NCBI GenBank assembly: GCA_037962975.1
Contig: CM075675.1
Coordinates: forward strand, 1,560,001 to 1,624,000
Length of the DNA: 64,000 bases
Origin: Clitoria ternatea
Lineage: Eukaryota > Streptophyta > Magnoliopsida > Fabales > Fabaceae
Direction: 5' to 3'
In this document: one piece after another, positions 25,351 to 39,300 of the stretch
Numbering within the stretch: the first letter of the stretch is position 1
Layout: every line of letters begins with the position of its first letter
The notes under the pieces: model-generated
The model's database searches: none
Seen by the model: only the letters and a program-made list of their open reading frames with translations
Told to the model about the DNA's origin: nothing
Program-made: the position numbers and the translations under genes

Positions 25351-27399
25351 CACTTCCCAGGACACTCCCAAGTCAAAAGCCCTTCATAGATCACATATAC
25401 CGTAAATTTAAAAATTAATTATTTTAATAAACTACATAAATTAACTTATTAAATAAGTTAAAAATTATTTAGAAGGGTTATAAATTATTTTTATAAAATA
25501 TTTTAAACTTACCTATAAAAAATGTATTGTTATATTATTTTTTCTTCTCTCCATTTTTTTTCTTTTTAATTTTCTCTCCACCCACATGTTTAATCTTTAA
25601 TTTCTTAAAGATTAATAAATTAATAAACATGTTTTATATGTTCTTTATTTTTTTTTCATTCTATAATATACAAGAGATAGATTTAGAAAACATAGAAAAA
25701 TGGTCTGTGACCTTTACATCAAATCATGTACAAATGTTATTTTTAAGGTAAATATTATGCCACTCATAAACACTGTGTTTAAATTGTATTTTTTATTTAT
25801 TTTTTACAATGTTATAATAACTCCCTACCACTTTCCCAAAATAAGTTATAAAACATATGTAAACGTCAAACTTTATTTTTAAAAAATTTTACTTTCTTCC
25901 TTCGATATGCAATTTCTATTCTTCAATCTACAATTTCTTTTCTTTACAATTTCTTTTCTTTGTTCTCTAATTTCACTCCTCCAAACTACCATTGAAGAAG
26001 CAGGTAAAAGATTTTAAGGATAACAATAGTGAATTTTACCATTATCAAAAGTTTTATAAAAGGGCAGCATCAATAGTCATATTGAGCAGTCCATTCAATA
26101 ATTAAAAGTCTTCATTTTCATCATAGACAACAATTTAGTTAACCTTTTTAGTAACATTAATGTTTGAAAATATTTCAAAACTTAAAAGATTAAAAGTTTA
26201 TTATTACCGAATTATAAACTAAAAAACTAGTTAGTTCAACGTTATTGGCATAATTGTCAAAGTGGTCTAATGAATCAATTCAGTAAGTTGCGCAAGTTAT
26301 TATAAATTCCTTTACAATTTCTTTGATTTCTGCCATTAAATGAAAATCATCCTCAATTGTATTCAATCAATTGGCTCAAGATGGAATATTATAGCTTTTT
26401 TTTGCGGCAATTAATCAAAAGTCTTGTATAATATAGTGAATGTTTTCAAATGATACAATGGGCTCGTTTGTTTAAGCTTATTTTAAGAGATAAATGCTTT
26501 TTTAATTAAAAAAAACACTTATTTTAAATTTTAACGTGTTTGTTTAAAGTTTTAAAAATAAGCAGAAGCTAAAAATAAGCTGATTTTAGCTTATTTTAAG
26601 AAGCAACTCTGATCTGCTTATTAAAAAAGTGATTATAAAAAAATCACTTTTTTATAATCACTTTTTTAATAAGCTTAAACAAACGGGCCCAATATTTAAT
26701 ACAAATATTTATGAAACACATTATCTTCAACAGAGTTAGGTTACATAAAAATAGAATTAAATATGTTTTAAGTCGCTAAATTTTAGTACTTAATTAGATT
26801 GAATTTCATCTTATATTAAATTTTCATTGATTTTAAGTCCCTTTACTACAAATAAACCCTACGCTAGTTTCTAAAAGAGAAAGACTAAAAACATTAAAAA
26901 TTTAACATAGAACTAACTCCAATATATTTTTACCCTAAAAGTCATTAGAGAACATTGCTATTTTGGAATCAAATTTAACACATACGCTAAGGAAATCATG
27001 ATCTAAACAATAAATAGGGCGGGCCCCAATGCCATTTTTAGCAGATACCTGCATATCAACCGATTTTCTTCGGAATTTGCTGCTTCATCCATTAACTATG
27101 TAATATTTGGGGGAATCAATTCACCTCATCGAACAAACCTAAGATGGCAACCTCAAGTTCCAGATTTTAACCTTTTTTCATTCCAGTACATATATATTTA
27201 CAAGTACATTGCACATTCAAATATACTCAAGGATGGCCTGGCCCCTAAACTAAATATACAAGTACTTGTACAACAAATTCACAGGAAATTGGTGGAAACT
27301 TTTACAAACAACCTCCACCAGGTCTCGTCAGATGAAGACAAGAGCAGTGCGTTAAGTACTAACATGTTTAGGATTCAAGCAGCACTGGTAAGGCAAATG
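25351..27399. other. Spacer between the PUMY 5' end and the NRDE2 3' end
   Basis: This is AT-rich sequence with no gene. It should hold the PUMY promoter near 25,360-25,600 and the NRDE2 3' UTR below 27,400. It contains one MITE (26460-26690). Confidence 0.5.
26460..26690. mobile_element. Short MITE with GGGCCCGTTTGTTTAAGCTTA ends
   Basis: This 231-bp element has near-perfect 20-bp inverted ends (GGGCTCGTTTGTTTAAGCTT and the complement of GGGCCCGTTTGTTTAAGCTT). AAT lies on both sides as a possible 3-bp target duplication. The whole right half is a strong hairpin around TAAAAAAGTGATTATAAAAA. No coding sequence is present; a PIF/Harbinger relation is inferred from the GGGCC...GTTTG termini. 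Confidence 0.78.
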
Positions 27400-30300
27400 T
27401 CAAGACTCTTGCAAAAGGATCTCATAAATGTCAGTTCTCAGATTCAGTTCCTTATCCCGCATAACTTCTTGTAGATCAGATAGTTCTTTTGCAGTAAGGA
27501 TGGAGTTCAGCTTGACAAAGCCGTCCAACCATAGCCTTTTTGACCTGGTATGCACACATTATTAATATTTATTAATAATAACAACAATAGGAACAAAAAA
27601 TATGCATACACATCTAAAAAGGATAACTTTAACATCAACCCTTAAGGTTAAATTTCAGCGACTAAAAATAATAAGATTTTATTGGGAAAGAAAATATGTA
27701 TTACATCAGAAATACATGAGTAGTTAAGTATAACAAACATCCAAATGCTTAAAATCAGTCCCAAAGTTAAGGTTAACAAAACCATTAAAAAAAGTATCAA
27801 ATCAAATGAAGTATGAAATGTGCAAGTGCAATTTTAGAGTTCAAATTATCGTCAGATGACATTCCAGGGCAAAATTCCCTTTTTCAGTCTATATCAAAAT
27901 CTATCACACCTTTCTGTTTTCTCTAGGAGTTCTCTGTTCCAGAGAAAGACTGAGGATATTATGGTCAATAAAGACTTTCTTTTCTAATAACTTTTACTTT
28001 TACTGATCCAGTTGGTAACAGATTCTACACAGAACTATTAATCTGTTCAGTGTTCATTCACGAGATTGATTCTGTTTCTAATCCTTACCTAAACTTTGCA
28101 ACTGCATGCCTTTCTATCTGTAAATATATCTACAGTACATCCAAGAAATAACAACCGTTTTTGCCAAATTGTTGAATAGAGGATAGGTAGAGAGGATGAA
28201 AAAGACCAAAATTTGACTGCTTGTTTAGCAAGTGAAATAGGGAGGAAAAAATTTGTGAGATCCTCATTCTCCCTCCCCCCACCCCCAAAGGTGGAGTGAA
28301 ATAGTGGGGAGGGAAGCTTTTCTAGAAAAAATTTTAACAAATTTTTATATAACATAAAATAATAGTAAAATAGTAATTAATAATAAACAACTTTATGTTA
28401 AGAAAAAAAATACAGTAACAACTTTAAATTTTTTGAGTCAAAGTAATCTTTCTTAATTAATATAAATATTATATAATTTATTTCTCCACTTCTTTCCTTC
28501 TCATTCTATTCATTGAGACAACACATGTTTCCTAGTCTACTTTATTCCTCATCCAAAGTGTTAAGGAAATATCATTCACTCATCTAAAATATATTTCTCA
28601 CCAAGGGCAGGCATGGATTGCTCGGAAGAAAACACGTCGAGCTGCAGAAGGATCACGTGCAATTTCCATCTCAAACACAATGTAGCAACGCCACAGGACA
28701 ACTGAGCTGCAAAGCTTGTCATTACCCAATGCTCTTTCAAACAATCCACGGATTCTGTGGTGTGAACCACCTCTAGGCATTTCATATGACATTGCGAAAA
28801 GCCAGAGAACTACAGATGGTTTCCTGAAAATGAAAATGTACCGCAAAAGAAACTATTGCTTAGTTACTAGACAATATTAGAATAAAAACAAACATGAATA
28901 TTTGAAATTACCACACATATTTATGCAGAAACTGAAAATAAAACACAAAACTGTAATAATTTTTTAAAGGAAACATAAGAAGATATAAAATACAATATAC
29001 TCTGCTTGCAGTCTTTGCAACACCCTACATCTGTCTTTTAATATAATAATCTCTTAACTAATTTCAATTTTTAAGAAAAATTGGTTAATATAGTTAAAAT
29101 TATTTGTCTGCAAATTGTACTGGCTTTTTAAAAGTACCTTTGCATATTTATTAAGACGGACAAATCTTACTCGATTTCTACTTAATGTTTATTTCATTAA
29201 TAACTAATAAGAGTATTTTAATGGAAAATTAATTAATGTTGAATTTTTTGAGGTTTTTATATTAAGGACCAAAAAAATTTCTCAAGAGATTCTTATATTA
29301 AGAGACGAAGGTAACCAAATCCTTATAGCATCAAGAAAATGCTTAGAGGTTAAACTAAGGGCCCGTTTAGATTGTGAAAACATTTCCTGTTTTTAGTTTT
29401 AATTACAAAACTATCATCATGTTTTCTATTTTAAAAAAATTGTACTGAAAACAAAAAGTGAAAACAGGAAATGAAAACTGAAAACAAAAGAAAAGTTGTA
29501 ATTAAAACAGAAAACAGAAAATGACGATTTTCTAATTAAAACTAAAAACATGATGACAGTTTTATAATTAAAACTAAAAAACAAGAAATGAAAACACCAA
29601 ATGTTTTCACAGTCCAAATGGGCCCTAAAATTCTCGAGTAATGAAACAAATTTCTTGTTTTCATCAATAGTTTTAGTTAGGAAAGAGAAAGCATACTACC
29701 TACCTCCATGACATCATCAGACAAAATCATGAAGATATATGGATCAGGAACATACTTGTAACAGCAGTCATCAAGAACCCGCCGCAATTTATTAGATGTG
29801 GTGTAAACATGGCCAACTTCCAATGCACCTTTTAGAAGTTCAGGACTGAAGGGATATATTTGGAGGCCCTGGGCAATGGACTCCCAAACTTTCAACAGAC
29901 TTGATTGTCTTTGATGTCTCTGAAGCATCTTTACATAATAGTTAAACAAATATTCAAGCTGATAGCTATGACTTCTCCTTTCTGCAAGTTGCAAATAATC
30001 AGAGAGACATGATAAATAACAAAATCAACAGTTACGCAGCAAAAGAAACAGGTCAGATGTCAACTTCTTCACATGATATAAAAACAGCATTTTAGCACAT
30101 CGTATTGTAATGTAAACTGTGTGTTTCTAAGGCAGTGGAAGTTTTAATAAGTATGTATATGTACCATGTTTCAATTGCAATCATGGTTGACTCCTTTCCA
30201 TCATATTATTATTATTATTACAAAAAAAATGTATAATAGATTCATCCATATGTCCCTAGGTCTGAAACTGAAATAGCATGACATTAGAATAAAGAGCATC

Positions 30301-33300
30301 CATCGATGCATCAAAATACACAACAACTATCAACTCCTAGAAGCATACCTATGGAAGGTGAGTTAACCAATTCCAATTTAAAGCATAATGAAATTGTTAG
30401 GATGTTGAGATAAGTTCCACATCCGCTAGAAATATGACTAGTATCCAATTATAAGGTTTGAAGCAATCCTTAACTCATAAACTAACTTTTGGGATGAGTC
30501 AGGGACGCATTTTCTAATATGGTATCAGAGTCTAACCCGTCTTAAATATTGAGTCACCCACAGATGTCTAGTCCTACAAACTTCACATTTCAGATGTCTA
30601 GTTCTGACGTGAGCTGGATGCGTTAAGATGGTGAGATAAGTCTCAAATCCGCTAGGAATATGGTCAGTATCCAATTTATAAGACTTGAGGTAACTCTTAA
30701 CTTATGAGCTAGCTTTTGGGATGAGTTAGTTATGTCGTTTTCTATAGAAATCAATTCAAGTTTACAAACCATGTATACTTCACAATGGTAAAACTTAAAT
30801 AACACCAACCACAGTATTATTTTTAAAGGTCCTCCAAAAAGTCAATGCACTGAATTTAGCCTACTAACTATTTCACTCTAAAGCTCCATGGAATCCTACC
30901 CTACCCAAATAAATAAATAAAAATAGGAATAGAGGGTGACCCAAACTTTCCTTACTTGATCTTAACAAATAATATTCAGAATGAAGACTAGGGGCCTGTT
31001 TGATTCGCGATTGAGGTTTTCCAACCCAACTAGAGTTGGCCAAAGGATACTCTCTAATTTGTTGGTCTAACAGAGTTTTACCAACCTCAAATGACGAGTA
31101 AAATTAATATCAATCGTTAAATAACTTTGTTTGCACAACTCTATTTTCTCAACTAGTTACCAAACAGGCGTTAAGTGCATGTTTGGTATCTAGTTACAGA
31201 AAATAGGTTTAGCAAACTGAGTCATCTAATGGTCAATATTGTTCCAACATGCCATTCGAGACATCTTCAAACTCCATTTGACAACAGATTTAAAATTAGT
31301 TTCTTGCCAACTCTAGCTGGGAATCCCAACTAAGAACCAAAAAGGCACTAAGTTTCAAATGTCTGCTTAGTACACTTACAGCTGCCAATGAGTGACAAAG
31401 AAGACTGTTGGAGCCTTGGGGCAGTTTGAGTACAACTAAAAAAATCAAATTAAGAATGCATACTTGAATTTCAAAGAAAATTACACTTGTTTTACAGGTC
31501 TTGCTTTTTTTCTGAAAAGACCATTACTGAAGAGTGTGTACCTGGTAGCACCATTGAAAAAGCTTGACGCAAAACTTCAATGCCAGCTTCCCATCCAGTG
31601 GTTAGTTCCTCAAACAATGCAGCAGAACATATTAGTGCTACAGACTGGTCATTTATTATACCACAAACCCAAGACGACCATACAGTTCTCAGTTTTTCTT
31701 TGAACCCTTGATGTGCTTTTAGCAGTTGCAAACTTGATGCTTGACTTTTAAATGAGCTGTATTTTGTACCACTTCCTAAGCAAGATAATATATGTATTGC
31801 GTGATATGAAGATTCACGATCATCATCATCAGACTTACTCGCTAGCTCCACCTCAGCATACCAGAAATATAGAAGTGGAGCACTGGACTGTAGTTCCTGC
31901 TCCAGCAAAGTTATAGAATGCCATTATGAAAAAGAATAAAACCTGAGGCAGAACAGTGACAAAAAAACCTTTCTAATAAATAATGAAGATCCCATTAGTC
32001 CACTCTTGTTTTAAAGTTTAATCATAAAAATTGTTTTAAAAAATGTGAGCTAATTATGGAACTTTTTCAAAACAAATCTCAAATTGTTATCTTAGTGATT
32101 TTCTCAAAAGCTATACCATAAAATCACTTTTTGATTGATCTTGAACAAACTACCCAAAATTTTAGGGACAACAACACAACCATGGAAGTATTCATACATA
32201 AGTGCTAGTGCTACAAATTTTGATACACACATGGATACATCTGTACATATGTGCAAGGCATGCCAACTTTCTCACCTTTATGTGGAAGTTAGCATCCTTT
32301 GTCCCTTTAATAGGATAATGTAACCAATCTTGTTTCCTTCTGTTTCAAACCTCAAAGGAGGGGAAGGGAGAAGGAAAACTTGTCTGATTAGTAGGAGAGA
32401 GAAGGAAGAATAAGTTAGTTACTATTATACATACCATTACAACATATGAATATACCCATTAAGCTTAAGAATTCAAATTAAGGATAATTAGTTAGCACAA
32501 TCCACAAACTTCCAGGATTTTCTATCCCATACAAATTTCTGAGCCAAATAAGTTTTTTAATGAAAAATCCCCTACCTCCCTTCCCCATCCCTCCAACCAA
32601 ACATCATGTAAAAGCAATCATAATCATCCATTATTCATGCGAAACAATAAAGATAGAGAAATCTGTTAGGGATTCAGAGAGAGAGAGGAGAAACAGAACT
32701 TTTATTGAAAGAAAAATAGTTTCAGAACACAATTTACACAATAGTGCCCTAGAACTAAGTTCCTCAGATAAATCTCTGCCTATTAGTTCTAACAATATCC
32801 AAAAAAACTGAGAGCTAACACTTCCCCTCTTCCTATTTATACAGCCCTCCAGATAACAGAAGAAAGCAACCAACTGACAGCCTAATAAAAAGCTGACTAA
32901 CAGACAAATAGGCATGGCAATTTTCCCCATATTTGGGGATCCCCGCAAGGACTACCCCATTCAGGGCCCCACATTCAGAGATTTTTACCTGCAAGGACAG
33001 GGGAAAATATCCCCTCGCTATAAGTTCAGGGACGGGGAACATACTCCCCGCCCCACAAGGTCCCCGTCCCTGCACACTTTTAAAATTATTTAAATTTCAT
33101 ATTTTAATATAATTTTTTTGGTATATACATATACCATTTCATAATTAAAAGATTGAAATACTTATGAATATTTAGACTTTAAATTGTTAAATTAACTTAT
33201 TTCATATTTTTTATTTAGTTGTTGATTGGCCACTTTTGGACCTTGTACCTTTGTTTTTCTCACTTTGGGCCATTCAATAGTAGGATTAGATTCAAGCCAC

Positions 33301-36300
33301 ATGATGCTTCCTACAAGCCCATAAAGTGGCGCCAATTTGAGAGGTCTATATATAGATCCTCTCCTTTGTAATTTGGGACCTTTGAATTCATTTGTGAATT
33401 TTTGTGAGATTGAGAGTGAATCCTCTCTCTAGAATTTTAAGAGTGCTTAGCCTCTTACCAAGTTCTTATCCAATTGGAACCTCTCCAAATGGTGGTGGTG
33501 AACCTCCTAAAATTTATCTCTCTAACTTTGTAGAGAGTGGCGTTTTCCATTAATCACTCTCGTCTATTCCATTTCTTCCACCTTCTTAGTAGTTCCTGTC
33601 CAATTTTGAGTCCATGAACCCTATCCATGTCATTACATAGTTTCAGCCATCTTATGTTTTGGAGGAGAATGACTTTTTGGTTGCAATTATGCCTGGACTT
33701 GTTTGTAGATGTAAGGAGGAACAAGATCTAGAACCACTTCCATGAGGGCACTACATCGAACTAACAAACTCACAATAGACTAACTAACTATTTCTTTTTC
33801 ATCCTAGTTCAAACTTAAGGCCCAGCCCATTACAGCGCTGACCCACTGACCTGGGACCTAACATTCCCACCTTCTGAAACAACAGCCTTATCCTCAAGGC
33901 TGAAATCAAGAAACTGATTAAGTAACACCACTGCAAACTAAATACTCCCCATCCTCCTCCTCTCGTCAGCCTCACAATTTCACATTCCACCAATCCTTCC
34001 ATCCTCAAAATCAACTGCAGTTGACACTCTTGGCGATCAGCACAACGATGATGAAGGGGATGGAACTTCCCCCCACAACAAAAACAAAGACCTTTTGCTC
34101 TCCTATCCAACAATTCTTGAATGTTGAATGCTCTTTTGGTGCCATTATTCCGGTAGCAATGTCATCCCATCAAATTACCAATCGAACCTGAGTTCAGCGG
34201 TTCAGCCTCTACACAACGAGCCATCCTTATTGTGTCACTGCAATCCTTAAGTCCCTTCATGAAGAAACCCAGGAAATGTTTTTCAGGCAAACAACCTTCT
34301 TGAGCAAAAAGAAATTTGAATTCCACAATGAACTCCTCAACCATACCTGGCTGCTTCGGATCAGTCAATTCCTCAAATGGGTCGTCCAATCTTCCTCCAC
34401 CGAAACAATAACAGAGGGCCATTTTGTAAGCTTCCCACGTCGTTCATTAAATGAATAATATTCCTAAAATATCCTTATGTAATACACATTTTTTAATTTC
34501 CAATGGAGAAAGAGTGAACTCCCTAAACAAATTCCAATGAAGAGTACTATAGTAAAATACATACATTTTTATGCAATAGATAAGATTAACTACTTTTCTT
34601 AATTAGTATGAAAGTCAGTTTTTTTTTGCTTATATTCAATGATGGAGGTAGTATTGCGAGGACAGAAAACTTAATAATAAATAAACTTGTTCATCGTGAC
34701 TTAAAACAAAGAGAATGGTGAAAAAAAATAGAGGGAGAGAGAAAATAAAATGGAATAAGAGTTCAACAACATGAAAAAGCACCAGAGATTTTTGACTATA
34801 TTCTGCCCCCAATTCCCATCCGACAACATGACAAACCACTTGCATTAATGCATACGCCACTGACCACTTCAACATGAAGGACCTCTTTGACTTCTCCAAC
34901 AGCAACATGGTGCTTCAAACAGCAGTGCAATGTTTCAACAGCATCAGCATGGTGCTTCAAACGTAAGACAATGCTTGAATTGCTATACAGTACTTTGAAA
35001 TGATGCGGCACAGTGCAGGGCTTTGAAGTTTGAACAGCAGCAGATGGCTCCGAACGATGGGAGATGGAGTTCCATTTTTAGATCAAGGTTTTTTTATTTT
35101 CTGGTCATGAAATATGATTCTGATTTCTAATAAATGTTTTTATTTTTTATTTTTTATTTTTTATTTTTAATTGTGAACTTGGAAATAGTCTCATTTGTGT
35201 TTGTCAACTTTCTTCTTTTTTGTAAACTTGAAACAACATCCTTTGCAATAAGGGAAGGAAAAAGAAACAAATTAATCCACCCAAGTCACAAGGACTTGCC
35301 AGGTCACTGGTCTTGAAAATCGGCCAGTTCAAACCAGTTTTTGCCAAGTTAATTACATGTCCAATCTGATTGCTAACTTAGCTTGGTCAGGACACATGTT
35401 CCTGGTTGGACTGGCCAGGCTGGGCCAACCCAAGTTTTATGACTAAGAAACTCATAAAAAAATGACACATTAAAGCAGGAAACCAGTACATACCACAGGA
35501 AGCCCTTCTACAGATAACAGTGCCATGTCAAACACTTTTCTTGCATGATCAAGATTACCATAATTTGCCTCTCTTCGTGCATATATACCACATAGCAATA
35601 CATCCTACAATCACCAAAAGACAAGGAGTCAAATAATTTGAGAAGCCTACAAATTATGACAACAATAACAGGATGAGATTAATTGCATCACATGCAAATG
35701 TTACTCCAATGAAAATTATCTGTTTAATAACAATTTCTTAACAAAAGAGAGAATAACTTCAAGCTACCATTTAGTTCTAAATACCTCAGTTGAATTTGAG
35801 CTAATGCTTAAAAAGTTGTTCCCATAGGCACCTTGCTCCCTTCTAATTTTTAAAATACATAACTTATTTGAGCTCTTCATACCCTTATTACAATTTACAA
35901 CAACATTATAATTATCTTTTCATCCTACAAGGATTTCTAACCAGTACCCACTTCAAAATCTTGTATCAGGTAACATTATCACAACAAACAATAATTATTA
36001 CACTTTGCCCTCACTTATCTGTCTTTGAAAACCTTAATTTCAACATTTTAATCATTAGAAGAGAAATAAATCATATACTGAAAAGCTTTATGAGGAAGAT
36101 TATAAACTTCCTGTCAAATACTTGCAAGAAAGTACTTCAGCTTATAAAACATTGAAACATGAAATCATTATGTTTGCTGGTAAATTTCACAAATGAAAAT
36201 ATCAATTTATGTATATACCACAATATTCTAATGGTGATAGTTGTAGATACTATTTTTTTGCTAAAAAGAGTGGCAAGAGAGAGCAAAGAATACCTGTCTA

Positions 36301-39300
36301 TCGCTTTTTAGAAGAGATTTTGCTAAAGCTCGACATGGTGTAACCATGCAGTTAGAAGAATTCATTTTTGAAACATAAAGCTCTTCAGAAATAAGAACAG
36401 CTTCTTCCAAGATGTAATTACGTGGAAAAACAGTTAAACAAAGCAAAACAGCATTCCGTATAAATTTCATAATATCAGCATTCCTCGAAACACTGTCTGA
36501 TAAGAATTCAAAACTGAAACCAGTAGGACTGTTCAGTGTTTTTGACAAAACTTCATGGATGCATTTCAACTTCTCTAACATAGAATCTGGCAGATCCTCC
36601 AAGCTAAGGATATTCTCTTCCCAACTTGGACTATTTGAGCAAAATCTACAAAAGAAATATGAGCCCAAACGAATGGCATCAACACATTATAGCACAAATA
36701 AGCTATAGGTCACAAAGGAATGACAAGGCCATCAATAATGCTCATATCTCTAGCAAGTAGCAACAAACATGGTCATGACATGCATATCTATCAAATATGA
36801 AATGTAAAGAAATCATGTTAAACAGCTATTTTGAAACCTTCACCAGCATGGCACATGGGACTCCTAACCAGTTACTATACTAGAGAACATACTAATCCAT
36901 CCTTGCTTTTGAAAACCAATTGTGAGTACTAGTACTTCTATCAACTAGGGAGCAGGAAAGCAGATCTATACCAGAAAACTTACAATTGAGATACCTTCCC
37001 ACCATAGAAGTCAATGAATTGGGATACCAAACACAGTCGAGCCTCAGTTGTGCTCAGGGAGAACAGGAATTCATTCACATCTTCATACAATACAACTCTC
37101 AGGAGTTGTTCATCCTCATCTGTTTTGAGTGCTTCACTAGAAGGACAGGTCCTATCTGTTCATGGTTAATCAGCAATAGCACACTTGTATCAGCAGCCAG
37201 TTTGGAATGAAAATGCATTACATTTGGAAAGGAATAAAGAAAATTCAAGAAAACCCTTTAAGACATACACCACAAATGGGAAATATAGTTGAAAATGCAG
37301 GAAGAGGAAATCCTACCTGATTTCCTATGAACAGGCATCCACTGATCACAATCTCTAGAAGACTCTTCCTCTGACCATTTGATCCAGGTTGAAGCTTCAA
37401 TAACTTCGCCACCATCCCCAGCACTGATATCAATTCCTAGCATCTTCATCAAATCTTCAGTATCAACTTCCGGCTCAACATCTTTATTTTCCTCTTCATC
37501 TTGAATATCCTCCATAACCAAATTATTGTTAGCTTCATTATCAGCATTGGCACCCTCTTTATCTTTAGACAATGGTTCTGACCAACCAGTCCAACCACCA
37601 CCTTCATTCTCACATGCAAGCTCCTCTTTCATAATCCGCTGCCTAGTTTCCTCCTCTTTCTCCAACCACGTGGACCAACCAAGAGCCCCTTCTTCTCCAA
37701 CTCTAGCACCACCACTATTCCAAAAGTGCTCAAACAATCTTTGCTTACTCTGCCCTGTGAGCAGCAAAGGAGGACAAAACAAACTAAACTCAATTTCAGC
37801 CTGAAATAAAGCAGTGGCCAATTCTCTATAACCAGCCTGCCATTCAAATCTGCAAAGGCTAAGAAATATATCCACAAGAGCCAGTTCTAGCTGAACAAAT
37901 ATAGGATCTGACGAAGGATCAGTAGCTTGAAGAACCTGCTAAAAACTAAGTTTTTTTCAGTTTTTTAAAAGTATTTACATGATGTGTGAAATTACTAAGC
38001 GAAAAAACAGCCATACATGACATGAACTGACATACAAAGCAACTAATTTATACACCTTCAAAAATGTAAGCAAAAGTGGAAGGATGGTTCAAAAATTTTG
38101 TTCACATGGTCAATGGATAAAAATTTATACAGTATTAAAAATTTCATTATCAGCTAATAAATTCCTTTTCCCTCCAAACAAGTTAAGAGGGAGAAAAAAA
38201 TCTCCCTATTTTTATCATCATGCATCAAAATACAGGATCTGATCATTCCCCTTACAGAAAATAGAAAATAATACCATGTGCAAACAAGATGGTACATTCA
38301 AAATAGATGAACAATGTTCACTTTCACATAGAAAATAAAGAAGAGGATAAAGCACAAAAAATTGAGAACCTGCCTAGAGTGCTTGTTGCATGAGGCAGAT
38401 AGAGCTTCAATTGCATGTACGTACATCTTCCTAACCTCTGACACCTTAAATCTGGAAAAGTCTCTCTGAACAATGTGCAAGAATTTTCTCCACAAGTTAT
38501 GACTTCCAGGGTGCTGCAACAGTATCTTTTCCCATCTCGCAATTAGCACATCTGAGCTGTCTCTCATTTGATAAGCTTTCAAAAGGCAAAGCAATAACTC
38601 TTCATTTTCTGGGTTAAGCTCAACAGCCTTCTCCAGAATGCTAATCTTCTTTTCAAGAGTTTGCAAGCGAGCACCTTTCTGTCGTTGCATCCCCGCAACC
38701 CTATCCTGAAATTCTGCAAAAGCTAACCAGATTTTTTCATCATGGGGACACTCCCTTGTTAGTTTGTTGAACTCCCTAGTTTTGTTTAACATTTCATCTT
38801 CCCAAGATTCTTCAAGTGATGCTGATGTTTTAGATACAGAATCGCTGTCAACAGCTCCATGTGACATCCCAGCATCTGAAAAAGGTATAAATTCATCTTG
38901 CATAGTGGCAAGAGACAATTTTGGAGCAACAAGGCGAATACGCTTAAAGCTCTTATGTCGTTCCAAAGCCATATACTTTCCAGACCAGTAACGACCAGCA
39001 GACTTCATTTTACCATCCAATTCATCAACATCACCGTCTCTTTCCCAGGGGGAACCACTACGATTCCACCAATACAAACCACGACCATGTAGCCCAGACA
39101 GTTTAAAGGGATTGTAGGGTTTGTACCGGGCGATATCCATTCTGCATAGTATTTATAAAGAATTTTCACCATTCATTACTTATGAAATAAATAAAATAAT
39201 CAAGATTCAAGAATGAATAATCTATTTCGTTTAGCGAGGGAAGGGGGCCAGGGAAGACCTATGAATAAGTATTAAGTAGACAAAGGTTTAATAGGAAGTA

